Source of the DNA: Fen-1231 sp035286465
GTDB taxonomy: Bacteria > Gemmatimonadota > Gemmatimonadetes > Gemmatimonadales > Gemmatimonadaceae
Assembly: GCA_035286465.1 (NCBI GenBank)
Contig: DATEDF010000089.1
Location: 162,099 to 226,098, forward strand
DNA: 64,000 nucleotides
Direction of reading: 5' to 3'
Shown: piece after piece, positions 33,889 through 42,177 of the stretch
Layout: every line of letters begins with the position of its first letter
Position numbering within the stretch: the first letter of the stretch is position 1
The notes under the pieces: generated by a model
Seen by the model: the letters and a program-made list of their open reading frames with translations, nothing else
Databases searched by the model: none
Told to the model about the DNA's origin: nothing
Position numbers and translations under genes: made by a program

Positions 33889-35091
33889 ATGCCGACCTAC
33901 GCGTACCAGGCCGTCAGCGGCTCGGGCAAGCGCCTGCGCGGACTGGAGCAGGCCGCGAGCCCCGGTGCGCTCTCGCGCACGCTCGAGGAGCGGGGGCTCC
34001 TGGTGCTCGAGGTGGCGGAGTCGAGCGATCTCGCGGGCGGCGGCTCGTTCTTCCGGTTCGGGCGGCGGCGGGAGGTGCTCGAGGTGACGCGCGCGCTCGC
34101 GTCGCTGCTGCCGGTGGGGATGCCGCTCGCGCAGGCATTGCACGCGGCGTCCGGCGTGGCCACGGGCGACGTGCGCGCGGCGCTCAACGAAGTGCGCTCG
34201 CGCGTGGAGCGCGGCGAGACGCTCTCCGCCGCGCTCGGCGGGCATCCGCGGATCTTCCCGCCGCTCTACGCCGGACTCGTGCGGGCCGGCGAGCGGAGCG
34301 GCGACATTGACAGCGCGTTCGCGCGCCTGGCCGACCAGCTCGAGCGGGAGGAGCAGCTTCGAAGCCGCATTCTCTCGGCGGCGCTCTATCCGCTGGTGCT
34401 TGCGTGCGTGGGGACCGTGGCGGTGACGGTGCTCCTCTTGTTCGTGCTCCCGCGGTTCGTGACGCTCCTCGAGAACAGCGGGGCACGGCTCCCACCGTCC
34501 ACGACGTTCCTGCTTTCGATCTCCGCGACGCTGCACCAGTTCTGGCCCGTGCTCCTCCTCGCGCCGCTCGGCCTCGCGCTCGGCGCCGCGTGGATTCGCA
34601 ACACGAAGGAGGGTGCGCGCTTCTGGGCGGTGACGCTCCTCTCGCTCCCGCTCGTGCGTACGCTGCGTCGCTTCGCGCTCAGCGCCCGCTTCGCGCGGCT
34701 CGTCGGCGTGCTGCTGGGCGGCGGCGCGCCGCTCCTCCAGGCGATTGACGACACCATCGAATCGCTCGCCGACCCCGTCGCGCGCGACGACGCCGCGCGC
34801 ATCCGGACGAAGGTCCGCGACGGCAGCTCGCTCAAGAGCGCGGTCTCGGAGAGCGCGGTGTTTCCGCCGCTCCTCGCGCAGCTCATCGGCGTCGGCGAGG
34901 ACGCGGGCCAGCTGCGCCCGTTCCTCCTCAAGGCCGCCGACATCTTCGAGGAGCGCACGGAGCGCGCCACGCAGCGGATGGCGACGCTGCTCGAGCCGGC
35001 GATGATCGTGACGTTCGGCGCCTGCGTGGCCTTCGTGGCGCTCTCGCTGCTGCAGGCGATCTACGGCATCAACGCGAGCTCGTTCCGGTGA
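33889..35091 (+). CDS. gspF: type II secretion inner-membrane platform protein GspF
   Basis: 400 residues with two T2SS-F domains (about 65-190 and 270-390) and three membrane helices (about 165-190, 215-240 and 370-395). Conserved blocks are TRALASLLPVGMPLAQAL and ARLVGVLLGGGAPLLQAI. It anchors the assembly ATPase GspE. ATG start 16 bases after gspG; the end overlaps gspH by 4 bases. Confidence 0.95.
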   Translation: MPTYAYQAVSGSGKRLRGLEQAASPGALSRTLEERGLLVLEVAESSDLAGGGSFFRFGRRREVLEVTRALASLLPVGMPLAQALHAASGVATGDVRAALNEVRSRVERGETLSAALGGHPRIFPPLYAGLVRAGERSGDIDSAFARLADQLEREEQLRSRILSAALYPLVLACVGTVAVTVLLLFVLPRFVTLLENSGARLPPSTTFLLSISATLHQFWPVLLLAPLGLALGAAWIRNTKEGARFWAVTLLSLPLVRTLRRFALSARFARLVGVLLGGGAPLLQAIDDTIESLADPVARDDAARIRTKVRDGSSLKSAVSESAVFPPLLAQLIGVGEDAGQLRPFLLKAADIFEERTERATQRMATLLEPAMIVTFGACVAFVALSLLQAIYGINASSFR

Positions 35092-35534
35092 AGCGCGCGC
35101 GCGGCGGGTTCACGCTCTGGGAGATGGCGATCGTGCTCGCCGTGATGGCGATCGCCGCGGTGCTGGTCGCGCCGGCCATCACGCGGCTCGGCGAGAGCCC
35201 ACCGCCGAGGATCGCCGACGCGGTGCTCGCGCTCCTCCGCGACGCGCGCAAGGCCGCGATTGATCGCAACGCGACGGTGACGCTCCGGCTGGATCCCGTC
35301 TCCGGCCGTTATCGCGCCGACACCACGGGCGTCGCGGGCACGGGGCTGCTCGCCGAGGGGACGCTCGCGCTCGGCGCGACCGAGACGCTGGTGACCGACC
35401 GCGCCCGGCTCGTCTACCTCTTCCGCCCCACGGGCGCGGCATTCGCCGACACCGTGCTCGTGCGCGGCGCCGGCAAGACGGTGCTGGTCTCGGTGGACCC
35501 CTGGAGCGGGGTGGCGAGGACCGATGCGCGGTAG
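35088..35534 (+). CDS. gspH: minor pseudopilin GspH
   Basis: 148 residues with a prepilin leader GGFTLWEMAIVLAVMAIAAVL (cleavage after Gly, Glu at +5). A DUF-like GspH domain follows with DAVLALLRDARKAAIDRNATVTL. It belongs to the pseudopilus tip set (H, I, J, K). GTG start overlaps the gspF stop; the end overlaps gspI by 11 bases. Confidence 0.9.
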   Translation: MKRARGGFTLWEMAIVLAVMAIAAVLVAPAITRLGESPPPRIADAVLALLRDARKAAIDRNATVTLRLDPVSGRYRADTTGVAGTGLLAEGTLALGATETLVTDRARLVYLFRPTGAAFADTVLVRGAGKTVLVSVDPWSGVARTDAR

Positions 35535-35913
35535 GCGGGGGATCTCGCTCTTCGAGGCGGTCGTCGCGGTGACGATCGTCAGCCTGACGGCCGTGAGCGC
35601 GCTCGCCGCGGTGGGCGCCGAGATGAAGACCGCCGAGCGCGCCCGCCGCGCGCTCGAGGTCGAGGCGCTCGCGACGCACCGGCTCGACTTTCTCGCGCTG
35701 CTCAACGACCGCGAGCTGCAGAGTCTCCCGGACTCGGTCGCGAAGGGGAAGTTCGACGCGCCGCTGGACACATACACGTGGGAGACGACGTCGCGACCCG
35801 TGAGCACGCAGGCCGGCGTCTACGAGGTGCGCGTCACGGTTTCGTGGAACGGCGGCTCGTACACGCTGCGCAGCGCGCTCTACCGCCGGCCGCCGCTGGC
35901 CACGCGCCGATGA
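35524..35913 (+). CDS. gspI: minor pseudopilin GspI
   Basis: 129 residues. Leader RRGISLFEAVVAVTIVSLTAV: Gly before the cleavage site, Glu at +5, but Ile-Ser instead of the usual Phe-Thr at +1/+2. The region after residue 35 is short and strand-rich, as in GspI. Assigned by position between gspH and gspJ and by size. Confidence 0.85.
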   Translation: MRGRRGISLFEAVVAVTIVSLTAVSALAAVGAEMKTAERARRALEVEALATHRLDFLALLNDRELQSLPDSVAKGKFDAPLDTYTWETTSRPVSTQAGVYEVRVTVSWNGGSYTLRSALYRRPPLATRR

Positions 35914-36545
35914 CCCGCTCACGGCGCGCGGGGATGACCTTCATGGAGCTGCTCGTCGGGCTCACGCTCACGGGCGTGATGGCGGCCGCGGGGGTCGCCG
36001 CCTTCGGCTCGATCATTGACCACCGGCGCGTCATCAAGGAGTCCACGGTGGCGATGGAGCGCGCGGCGGCGCTCCGCGAGCTCCTCGGCGTCTGGATCGG
36101 TTCGGGCACTCCGCTGATCCAGCAGGGCGGCGTGCCACGCATCGGCGGGCGGGCCTCGAGCGTCACGGCGGTGAGCCAGACGATCAGCGCCGCGGCGTCG
36201 AGCGGCGACGAGCTCTCCTTCGTCACCACGGCCCTGACGCCGGCGCTCACGCCGAGCATCCGGATGCGGCTCTTCATTGACGCGGACGACGGCACGCCCG
36301 AGCGCGGGCTCACCATCGAATATCAGGCGAGCAACCAGTCGCCGCTGGTGCGCCGCGAGCTGGAGCCGTCCATCGGCGCGCTCAAAGTGGAGTACCTCGA
36401 CCAGCGCACCAATCGCTGGCGGCCGGCGTCGGAGGCCGCGGCGATCCAGCCGATCGCGCTGCGGCTCGCGCTCTTTCCGCCCGAGCACGGCGAGCTGCCG
36501 CCGATGCTGCAGGTACCGCTCATCTTCCGGTTCCAGCAGCCGTGA
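35910..36545 (+). CDS. gspJ: minor pseudopilin GspJ
   Basis: 211 residues from the ATG at 35910. Leader RAGMTFMELLVGLTLTGVM with Gly before cleavage and Glu at +5. Larger soluble domain with RRELEPSIGALKVEYLDQ, which matches the GspJ region that contacts GspI and GspK. The start overlaps gspI by 4 bases and the end overlaps gspK by 4 bases. An upstream open frame to 35778 is a shadow. Confidence 0.88.
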   Translation: MTRSRRAGMTFMELLVGLTLTGVMAAAGVAAFGSIIDHRRVIKESTVAMERAAALRELLGVWIGSGTPLIQQGGVPRIGGRASSVTAVSQTISAAASSGDELSFVTTALTPALTPSIRMRLFIDADDGTPERGLTIEYQASNQSPLVRRELEPSIGALKVEYLDQRTNRWRPASEAAAIQPIALRLALFPPEHGELPPMLQVPLIFRFQQP

Positions 36546-37519
36546 AGAACCGCCGGGGGGTGGCGCTGCTCGCGGCGCTCTGGCTCGTCGTGGCGATCGC
36601 GGTCGTGACGCTGCAGTTCAGTCTCGACGCGCAGGAGCGACGTGCGCTGGGCCTGGCCGCGGCGGAGCGCGGGCAGGCGCGGGCCGCGGCGGCTGGGGCG
36701 CTGGCGGTGATGCAGGCGCGGCTCGACTACGCCTTGCGCAGCGCGCCGCGGGGGCGCGGCAATGTCGCGGCCCTGCGCTCGTCGGACCCCTGGCTCGGCG
36801 TGGACTCCCTCTACTCCGGCCAGCTCCTCGTGGACAGCATCGCCGTAGACGTGCGGGCGAGCGACCTCGGCGCGCAGCTCAACGTGAACACGCTCACGGA
36901 GGATGAGCTGCGCACGTTCTTCGGCTTCCTCCTGCGCCGCGCGGACGTGGCCGACGAGCTGGCGCAGTCCATCTTCGACTGGCGCGACGCGGACGACATA
37001 CCGCGGCCGCGCGGCGGCGAGCGGGATCAGTACGTCAAGGAAGGGATGCTCAGCATCCCGGCGAACGCGCAGTTTCGCGAGGTGGACGACCTGCTCCAGG
37101 TGCGGAGCATGACGCCCGAGATCCTGGCGACGGCGAAGCCGTTCCTCTCGACGCGGGCGGCGGCGACGATCAACCTGAACACCGCGCCGCCCGAGGTGCT
37201 GCGGGTGCTGCCCGGGATGAGCGACGCGATCCTGGCGACGATCCTGGGCCTGCGCGCGCAGGGACGCCGCATCACCTCGGTGCAGCAGGTGATGCAGACG
37301 ATGCAGCGCGGCCGGATGCTGACGGGGCCGCAGGCCGCGATGACCCAGCAGGCCACTCAGCGGCTCGCGTCACGCGCGACCGTGGAGACGAACCAGGTGC
37401 AGCTCGTCCTCACGGCGCGTTCGGCGCCGCCGGCACAGCCGGTGCGCCTGCTGGCGATCCTCCAGCGCGCGAGCAACGCCGGCGGGCCGTTCGCGCTGGT
37501 GGAGTGGAGGGAGTGGTGA
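36542..37519 (+). CDS. gspK: pseudopilus tip protein GspK
   Basis: 325 residues. The leader RRGVALLAALWLVVAIAV lacks Glu at +5, which is normal for GspK. The body has the SAM-like/helix-hairpin-helix repeats of the family: LNVNTLTEDELRTFFGFLL, FDWRDADD and TINLNTAPPEVLRVLPGMSDA. It caps the pseudopilus. GTG start overlapping gspJ. Confidence 0.92.
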   Translation: MKNRRGVALLAALWLVVAIAVVTLQFSLDAQERRALGLAAAERGQARAAAAGALAVMQARLDYALRSAPRGRGNVAALRSSDPWLGVDSLYSGQLLVDSIAVDVRASDLGAQLNVNTLTEDELRTFFGFLLRRADVADELAQSIFDWRDADDIPRPRGGERDQYVKEGMLSIPANAQFREVDDLLQVRSMTPEILATAKPFLSTRAAATINLNTAPPEVLRVLPGMSDAILATILGLRAQGRRITSVQQVMQTMQRGRMLTGPQAAMTQQATQRLASRATVETNQVQLVLTARSAPPAQPVRLLAILQRASNAGGPFALVEWREW

Positions 37520-39021
37520 CCAGCGCCGGCCGCGGCCGCGGAAGCACACGCGTGGTCGGCGTGGCCCTCTCGCCGGAGGCGCTCGTCGTCGCCGGCGCGC
37601 GCTCGGGCGACGGCCGGATGACGCCGCGGCGGCTCACGCTCGAGCCGATGAACGGCGGGAACGGCGTGGAGTGGCCCGCGCTGCGCGTGGCGTTCGCGGA
37701 GCTCGCGGGCACGCTGGGCGGTTCCGGCGCGCGGCTCGCCGTCGCGCTGCTGCCGCCGCTCGCCGAGGTGCGGCGCCTCGAGCTGCCGCCGATGCGTGAC
37801 GAGGAACTCCGGCAACTGCTCGCGCGAAGCGCGACGCGCTACTTCGTCGGTGTGCGGGGAAGCGCGGTCGTGGGGTCGAGCAGCGCGCCGCGGAGAGCGC
37901 GCGCCGCCCTCGCGCGCGGCACGGCGGCGCCGGGCGCCGTGGGCGCGGCGGCTCCGGCGCGGCTCATCGCGGCGATTCACGGCGCCGCGCGCGACGCGGG
38001 ACTCGCGATCGCGTCCATCTCGCCCGCGGAGGGCGCGTGGGCCGCGGCGGCCGCGGCGTTCTGGCCGTCCGCCGGGCGCGGCGCGTTCCACCTTCTCGTG
38101 ACGCACGACGACCGCACCGACCTGCTCCTGCTCGAGGACGGACGGCTCGCCGGCGTGCGCCACTTCCGCGCGGGCGCCGCCGACGCGGCGCTCGTCGCCG
38201 ACGCGTTGCGGCCCGCCGCGGGCGCCGCGGGCGCCGCGGGCGCCGCGGGCGCGTCCGGGATCGTGCGGGCGGCGGCCATCGGGCGGGCGGAGCCGAAGCG
38301 GGAACTCGCACGCGCGCTCGGGTCGCACGGCCTCGCGCTGGCACCGGCTGGCGCCGAGTGGGCGGAGGCCGCCGACGCGCCGTCTCTCGCGGCGGCCCTG
38401 TTCGCCGGGCCCGACGCCGCGCCGCTCCTCGTGAGCGACGAGGTGCGCGCCGAGCGGCGGGTGGAGGCCCGGCGCGCCACGCGCTTCATCGCCGGCACGG
38501 CGGCCGCGCTCGCGCTCCTCGCCGCGGCGTTCGAGTTCTGGGGTGTCCAGCGCGAGCTCGGCGCGGTGCAGGCCCAGCGCGCGGCGCTGCGGCCGCAGAT
38601 CTCGTCCACGCTCGTCGGCCGCACGACGGTCGAGACCGCGTTCCGGCAGCTCGCCTCGCTCCGCGCCGCCGAGCGGACGGCGCCGGACTGGGCCGGGATC
38701 CTCGCGGCCCTGAGCGAGCACGTGCCCGAGGACGCGTTCCTGACCGCGTTCCGCGGGCGCGGCGACTCGGTGGTGGTGGACGGCCTCGCCGCGCACGCGG
38801 CCCGCGTGTTCGACGCGATCGAGCGGACGCCCGGCCTCACCGGCGTGCGCGCCGCCGCGCCGGTGCGCCGCGAGGCGCCGAGCGGCGGCGGCGCGATGGA
38901 GCACTTCACCATCGCCGCGCGGCGCACCGCGGGCCCTGCCGAGCGCGCGCCGGCGGGCGCGCGGGCCAACGCGAGCGCCGCGCGCGGCCCCGCCGCCGCG
39001 CCGGCGAGAGCGCTGCCGTGA
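37516..39021 (+). CDS. gspL: GspL/PilM-like type II secretion assembly protein
   Basis: 501 residues. An actin-like cytoplasmic part (about 15-300) is followed by one membrane helix (near 325-345, FIAGTAAALALLAAAFEFW) and a periplasmic domain with the VPEDAFLTAFRGRG block of PilN/GspL-type proteins. It links GspE to the inner membrane. Start is the GTG at 37516 overlapping the gspK stop as GTGA. A short run of 9-base repeats (38213-38253) encodes Gly-Ala-Ala triplets in the cytoplasmic part. C-terminus is Ala/Pro-rich. Confidence 0.82.
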   Translation: MTSAGRGRGSTRVVGVALSPEALVVAGARSGDGRMTPRRLTLEPMNGGNGVEWPALRVAFAELAGTLGGSGARLAVALLPPLAEVRRLELPPMRDEELRQLLARSATRYFVGVRGSAVVGSSSAPRRARAALARGTAAPGAVGAAAPARLIAAIHGAARDAGLAIASISPAEGAWAAAAAAFWPSAGRGAFHLLVTHDDRTDLLLLEDGRLAGVRHFRAGAADAALVADALRPAAGAAGAAGAAGASGIVRAAAIGRAEPKRELARALGSHGLALAPAGAEWAEAADAPSLAAALFAGPDAAPLLVSDEVRAERRVEARRATRFIAGTAAALALLAAAFEFWGVQRELGAVQAQRAALRPQISSTLVGRTTVETAFRQLASLRAAERTAPDWAGILAALSEHVPEDAFLTAFRGRGDSVVVDGLAAHAARVFDAIERTPGLTGVRAAAPVRREAPSGGGAMEHFTIAARRTAGPAERAPAGARANASAARGPAAAPARALP

Positions 39022-39689
39022 AGTTCTCCGAGATGACGGCGCGCGACCGCCGCGCGGTGCTGCTCGGCGCCGCCGTGCTCGCCCCCGCGCTGCTCTTCAT
39101 CTGGGGGGTGCGGCCGTTCGTCGCCGCGCTTCGCGACGCGCGGGAGCGCCTCACCGTCGAGCGCGAGACGCTCGCGCGCGAACGCGCGGCCGTGTCGGCC
39201 GCGCGGCAGAACCCCGCGATGCAGCACGCCGCCGACTCCGCGATGCGCGCCACCCTGCCCCGGCTCTTCGCCGGCCGTGACGACGTGATGGCGAGCGCCG
39301 AGCTGGCGTCATACCTCGGCGACGTCGCACGAGCGCACAAGGTCTGGCTGCAGGATGCGTCCACCCGCCCCGCGACGACGGCCGACGGCGGCGTGCGCGT
39401 ACTGCACGTGGAGATCCGCGCCGAGTCCGACTTGCAGGGCATCCTCTCGTTCCTCCAGGCGCTCTCGCGTGGGGAGAAGCTCGTCCGCGTGAACCGCGTG
39501 GACCTCTCGAGCCAGCCAAGCCGGATCGGCGAGGAGGACGCGGAGACGCTCGCGCTCTCCGCAAACATCTCGGGGTTCGCGATTCCGGCCGGCGAGGCCG
39601 CGCCGGGCGCGGCCTCGACCAGCTCATCCGCCACCGCCACCAGCAGCGCCGCGCCCTCGAGCGTGCCGGCGCCGCGAGGCGCACCGTGA
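39018..39689 (+). CDS. gspM: GspM-like type II secretion protein
   Basis: 223 residues. One N-terminal membrane helix (about 14-31), a coiled-coil (about 38-62, ERLTVERETLARERAAV), and a ferredoxin-like periplasmic domain with VRVLHVEIRAESDLQGILSFL, the usual GspM/PilO pattern. Ser/Ala/Pro-rich tail from about 190. GTG at 39018 overlaps the gspL stop; longer frame upstream is a shadow. Partners GspL in the platform. Confidence 0.83.
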   Translation: MKFSEMTARDRRAVLLGAAVLAPALLFIWGVRPFVAALRDARERLTVERETLARERAAVSAARQNPAMQHAADSAMRATLPRLFAGRDDVMASAELASYLGDVARAHKVWLQDASTRPATTADGGVRVLHVEIRAESDLQGILSFLQALSRGEKLVRVNRVDLSSQPSRIGEEDAETLALSANISGFAIPAGEAAPGAASTSSSATATSSAAPSSVPAPRGAP

Positions 39690-40189
39690 TGGACCGCGAA
39701 CTGATGGGGTGGCCGCGGTTCCGGTGGGCGAGCGCCGGGCTCGCCGTCGCCGCGGCGCTCGCCACGTGGACGCTGCTCCGCGCGGTGCGGGTCGCCGACG
39801 TGCCCGACGCCGCGCCACCGGCGTTCGTCGCCGAAGGGGCGCTCGCGCTCCGGAGCGACGTCGCCCCGGTGAACGTGCGCGCGGCGGTGGAACGCGATCT
39901 TTTCGCGCCCGACCGCAGCGCGCCGGCACAGCGCTACCGCCTGCCGGGCGAGGACGAGCCGTCGGACCTCGCGGGCGAGCCGGCCACCCCCGTCGTGCTC
40001 GGCACGGCGATCGCGGGCCCCGGGCGCAGCTTCGCGACGTGCCAACTTGGAGACGACCGGCCGATCATCGTCCGCGTGGGCGACAAGATCGGTGAATACA
40101 CCGTACGGACCATCGAGCGCGGACGCGTGGTGTTCACGACCGCGAACGGCTCGCGCCTCGAGGTTCTCGCGCTCAGGCCAGGATCCTGA
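39686..40189 (+). CDS. gspC: GspC-like inner-membrane protein (no PDZ)
   Basis: 167 residues with one membrane helix (about 13-32) and a homology-region-type domain: VLGTAIAGPGRSFATCQLG followed by IVRVGDKIGEYTVRTIERGRVVF, as in GspC/PilP HR domains that contact the secretin. It ends there, with no PDZ or coiled-coil, which is shorter than proteobacterial GspC. Starts GTG-ATG overlapping gspM. Position ahead of gspD supports GspC. Confidence 0.78.
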   Translation: MMDRELMGWPRFRWASAGLAVAAALATWTLLRAVRVADVPDAAPPAFVAEGALALRSDVAPVNVRAAVERDLFAPDRSAPAQRYRLPGEDEPSDLAGEPATPVVLGTAIAGPGRSFATCQLGDDRPIIVRVGDKIGEYTVRTIERGRVVFTTANGSRLEVLALRPGS

Positions 40190-40191
40190 CC

Positions 40192-42177
40192 ATGAAACGC
40201 TCACGTCGCTCGCTTTTCGCGCCGGTGCTCGCCGTGCCGGCCCTCGTGGCGCCGGCCCTCGTGGCGCTGGCCCTCGTGGCGCTGGCCCTCGCCGCGCCCG
40301 CCCTCGGCGCCCAGCGAGGCGGCCAGCCGCCGGTTCCTCCCGCACAGCAACCGCCCAGGCCGGGCGATACCACGCTGGTCCGGCGGACGCCCGACGGCTT
40401 CGTGCTCGACTTCCAGAACGTGGACATCAACGTGGTCCTCGCCGCGATCGCCGAGGCGGGTGGGCTCAACGTGACGTATGCCAACATCCCCAACCGCCGC
40501 GTGACGCTGCGGATGGCGCAGGCCGTCACGAAGGAGCAGGCGCTCGACGTGCTGCGCGGGGTTGTCGAGTCCAACGGCCTCAAGATCACGGAATCGGCGG
40601 CGCTCATCCGCATCGAGGGGCCACCGCCGACGCCGACACTCACGCCGCAGCAGCAACTGCAGCAGGCCGCCCAGCAGCAGCCGCAGCTCCGGCTCTACAC
40701 GTACCGTCTCAAGCACGCCAATGCCACGCAGCTCGCGCCGGTCCTGATGAGTCTCGTGACGGGCACGACGGGCGTGACCGGTGTGACGGGCGTGGGTGGG
40801 CGGGCCGGCGTGCCCGGCCTCACGATCTTCGGTGGCGGGGTGCCGGGGGCGGCGGGGGCCGCGGCGCCCGCGGCGCCGGGCGGCGGGCGCGCGGGGGGCG
40901 GGCGCGGCGGCGACGTCGTGATCCTCCCGCAGGTGCAGGTTGCGCCCGGCGGTGGCCGCGGCGGCGGCGCCGCGGCCCAGGCACTCGTACAGGCGCTCCA
41001 GCAGCAGGTGCTCCAGCAGGCGCTCGGCGTCGGGCCGCTCTCGACGTCGGCCGCGGAAATCCGCATCGTCGCGGAGGAGTCCACGAACTCGCTCCTCGTG
41101 CGCGCCACCGAAGCCGACTGGGTGCTGATCCAGCAGGTGCTTCAGGCGGTGGACCTCCGGCCGCTGCAGGCACTCATCGAGGTGACGATTGCGCTCGTGC
41201 AGCGCACGCACGATCTCAACGTCGGCATCTCGGGCAGCCAGACACGCGCGCGCGGCACCTCGCCCAGCGCGCCGGTGGACACGACGCTGCTCCTCGCGTC
41301 CGCCGCCACGGCGCGCGACTTCGTGTACCTCCTCACGGGCGGCAAGGGGACGATCAACTACAAGGTGGCGCTCAACGCGCTGCAGACGCGCGGCAACGTG
41401 AAGGTCCTGTCGCTCCCTGTCATCATCGCGCAGAACAACAAGGAGGCGCTCCTCAACGTCGGCTCGAGTGTGCCGTTCGTGCAGATCACGCAGAGGTCGG
41501 GGATTGACCCCACGGGGACGGTACAGACCATCCAGTACATTGACGTCGGCACGACCCTCACGATCACGCCGACGATCAACCCCGACGGCTACGTGAACCT
41601 CGCGGTGAAGCAGACCAACAACGCCGCGACGAACGACGTGCAGTTCAACGCGCCCGTGATCAGCAAGCGCGAGGCGACCACGACGATCTTCATTCGCGAC
41701 GGGCAGACATCGGTGATTGGCGGGCTTTCCGACGCGACGCAGGACCGCTCGACGTCGGGCATCCCGTTCCTGAGCCGCATTCCGTTCATCGGCGGCCTGC
41801 TCTTCGGGAACACCACGCGAACCGAGGACGTGAGCGAGCTGTATCTCTTTCTCACGCCGCACATCATCTCGAGCGACGAGGACATTGACCGACTGCGCGA
41901 GGCGGTGAAAGGGCAGAGCGAGCTGCTGCAGGGCGTCAACGTCGAGGCCCGGATCGTGCCGAAGGGCGACACGATCCAGATCGGCACGCCGACCCGTCCG
42001 CGTCCCGATTCCGCGGCCAAGGCGAGGCCCGACAGCGCGAAGCGCCCGCCGGGCGACAGCGTGAAGAAGCGTCCGCCGGCGGACTCTGCGCCCGCGCGCG
42101 CGGCGACGCGTGGGGGCCGCGCCGGTCGCGCCGGCCGCGCGGACACCCACGCCCGCACGATGAGCATCCGCGGATGA
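40192..42177 (+). CDS. gspD: type II secretion secretin GspD
   Basis: 661 residues. Signal peptide made of repeated ALVAL/ALVAP pentads. N-domains: DFQNVDINVVLAAIAEAGGLNVTY (N0/N1 type), LKHANATQLAPVL. A Gly/Ala-rich insert (about 190-265) separates N-domains. The secretin domain (about 365-575) has KVLSLPVIIAQNNKEALLNVG, VGTTLTITPTINPDGYVNL and IPFLSRIPFIGGLLFGN. A basic/Pro-rich tail follows (from about 600). Forms the outer-membrane pore. ATG, 2 bases after gspC. Confidence 0.95.
   Translation: MKRSRRSLFAPVLAVPALVAPALVALALVALALAAPALGAQRGGQPPVPPAQQPPRPGDTTLVRRTPDGFVLDFQNVDINVVLAAIAEAGGLNVTYANIPNRRVTLRMAQAVTKEQALDVLRGVVESNGLKITESAALIRIEGPPPTPTLTPQQQLQQAAQQQPQLRLYTYRLKHANATQLAPVLMSLVTGTTGVTGVTGVGGRAGVPGLTIFGGGVPGAAGAAAPAAPGGGRAGGGRGGDVVILPQVQVAPGGGRGGGAAAQALVQALQQQVLQQALGVGPLSTSAAEIRIVAEESTNSLLVRATEADWVLIQQVLQAVDLRPLQALIEVTIALVQRTHDLNVGISGSQTRARGTSPSAPVDTTLLLASAATARDFVYLLTGGKGTINYKVALNALQTRGNVKVLSLPVIIAQNNKEALLNVGSSVPFVQITQRSGIDPTGTVQTIQYIDVGTTLTITPTINPDGYVNLAVKQTNNAATNDVQFNAPVISKREATTTIFIRDGQTSVIGGLSDATQDRSTSGIPFLSRIPFIGGLLFGNTTRTEDVSELYLFLTPHIISSDEDIDRLREAVKGQSELLQGVNVEARIVPKGDTIQIGTPTRPRPDSAAKARPDSAKRPPGDSVKKRPPADSAPARAATRGGRAGRAGRADTHARTMSIRG
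40236..40310 (+). repeat. 15-base tandem repeat in the gspD signal peptide
   Basis: Five 15-base units, the first two identical (GCCGGCCCTCGTGGC) and later ones 1-6 changes away. Each adds five hydrophobic residues of the signal peptide, so copy-number change keeps the frame. Confidence 0.85.
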
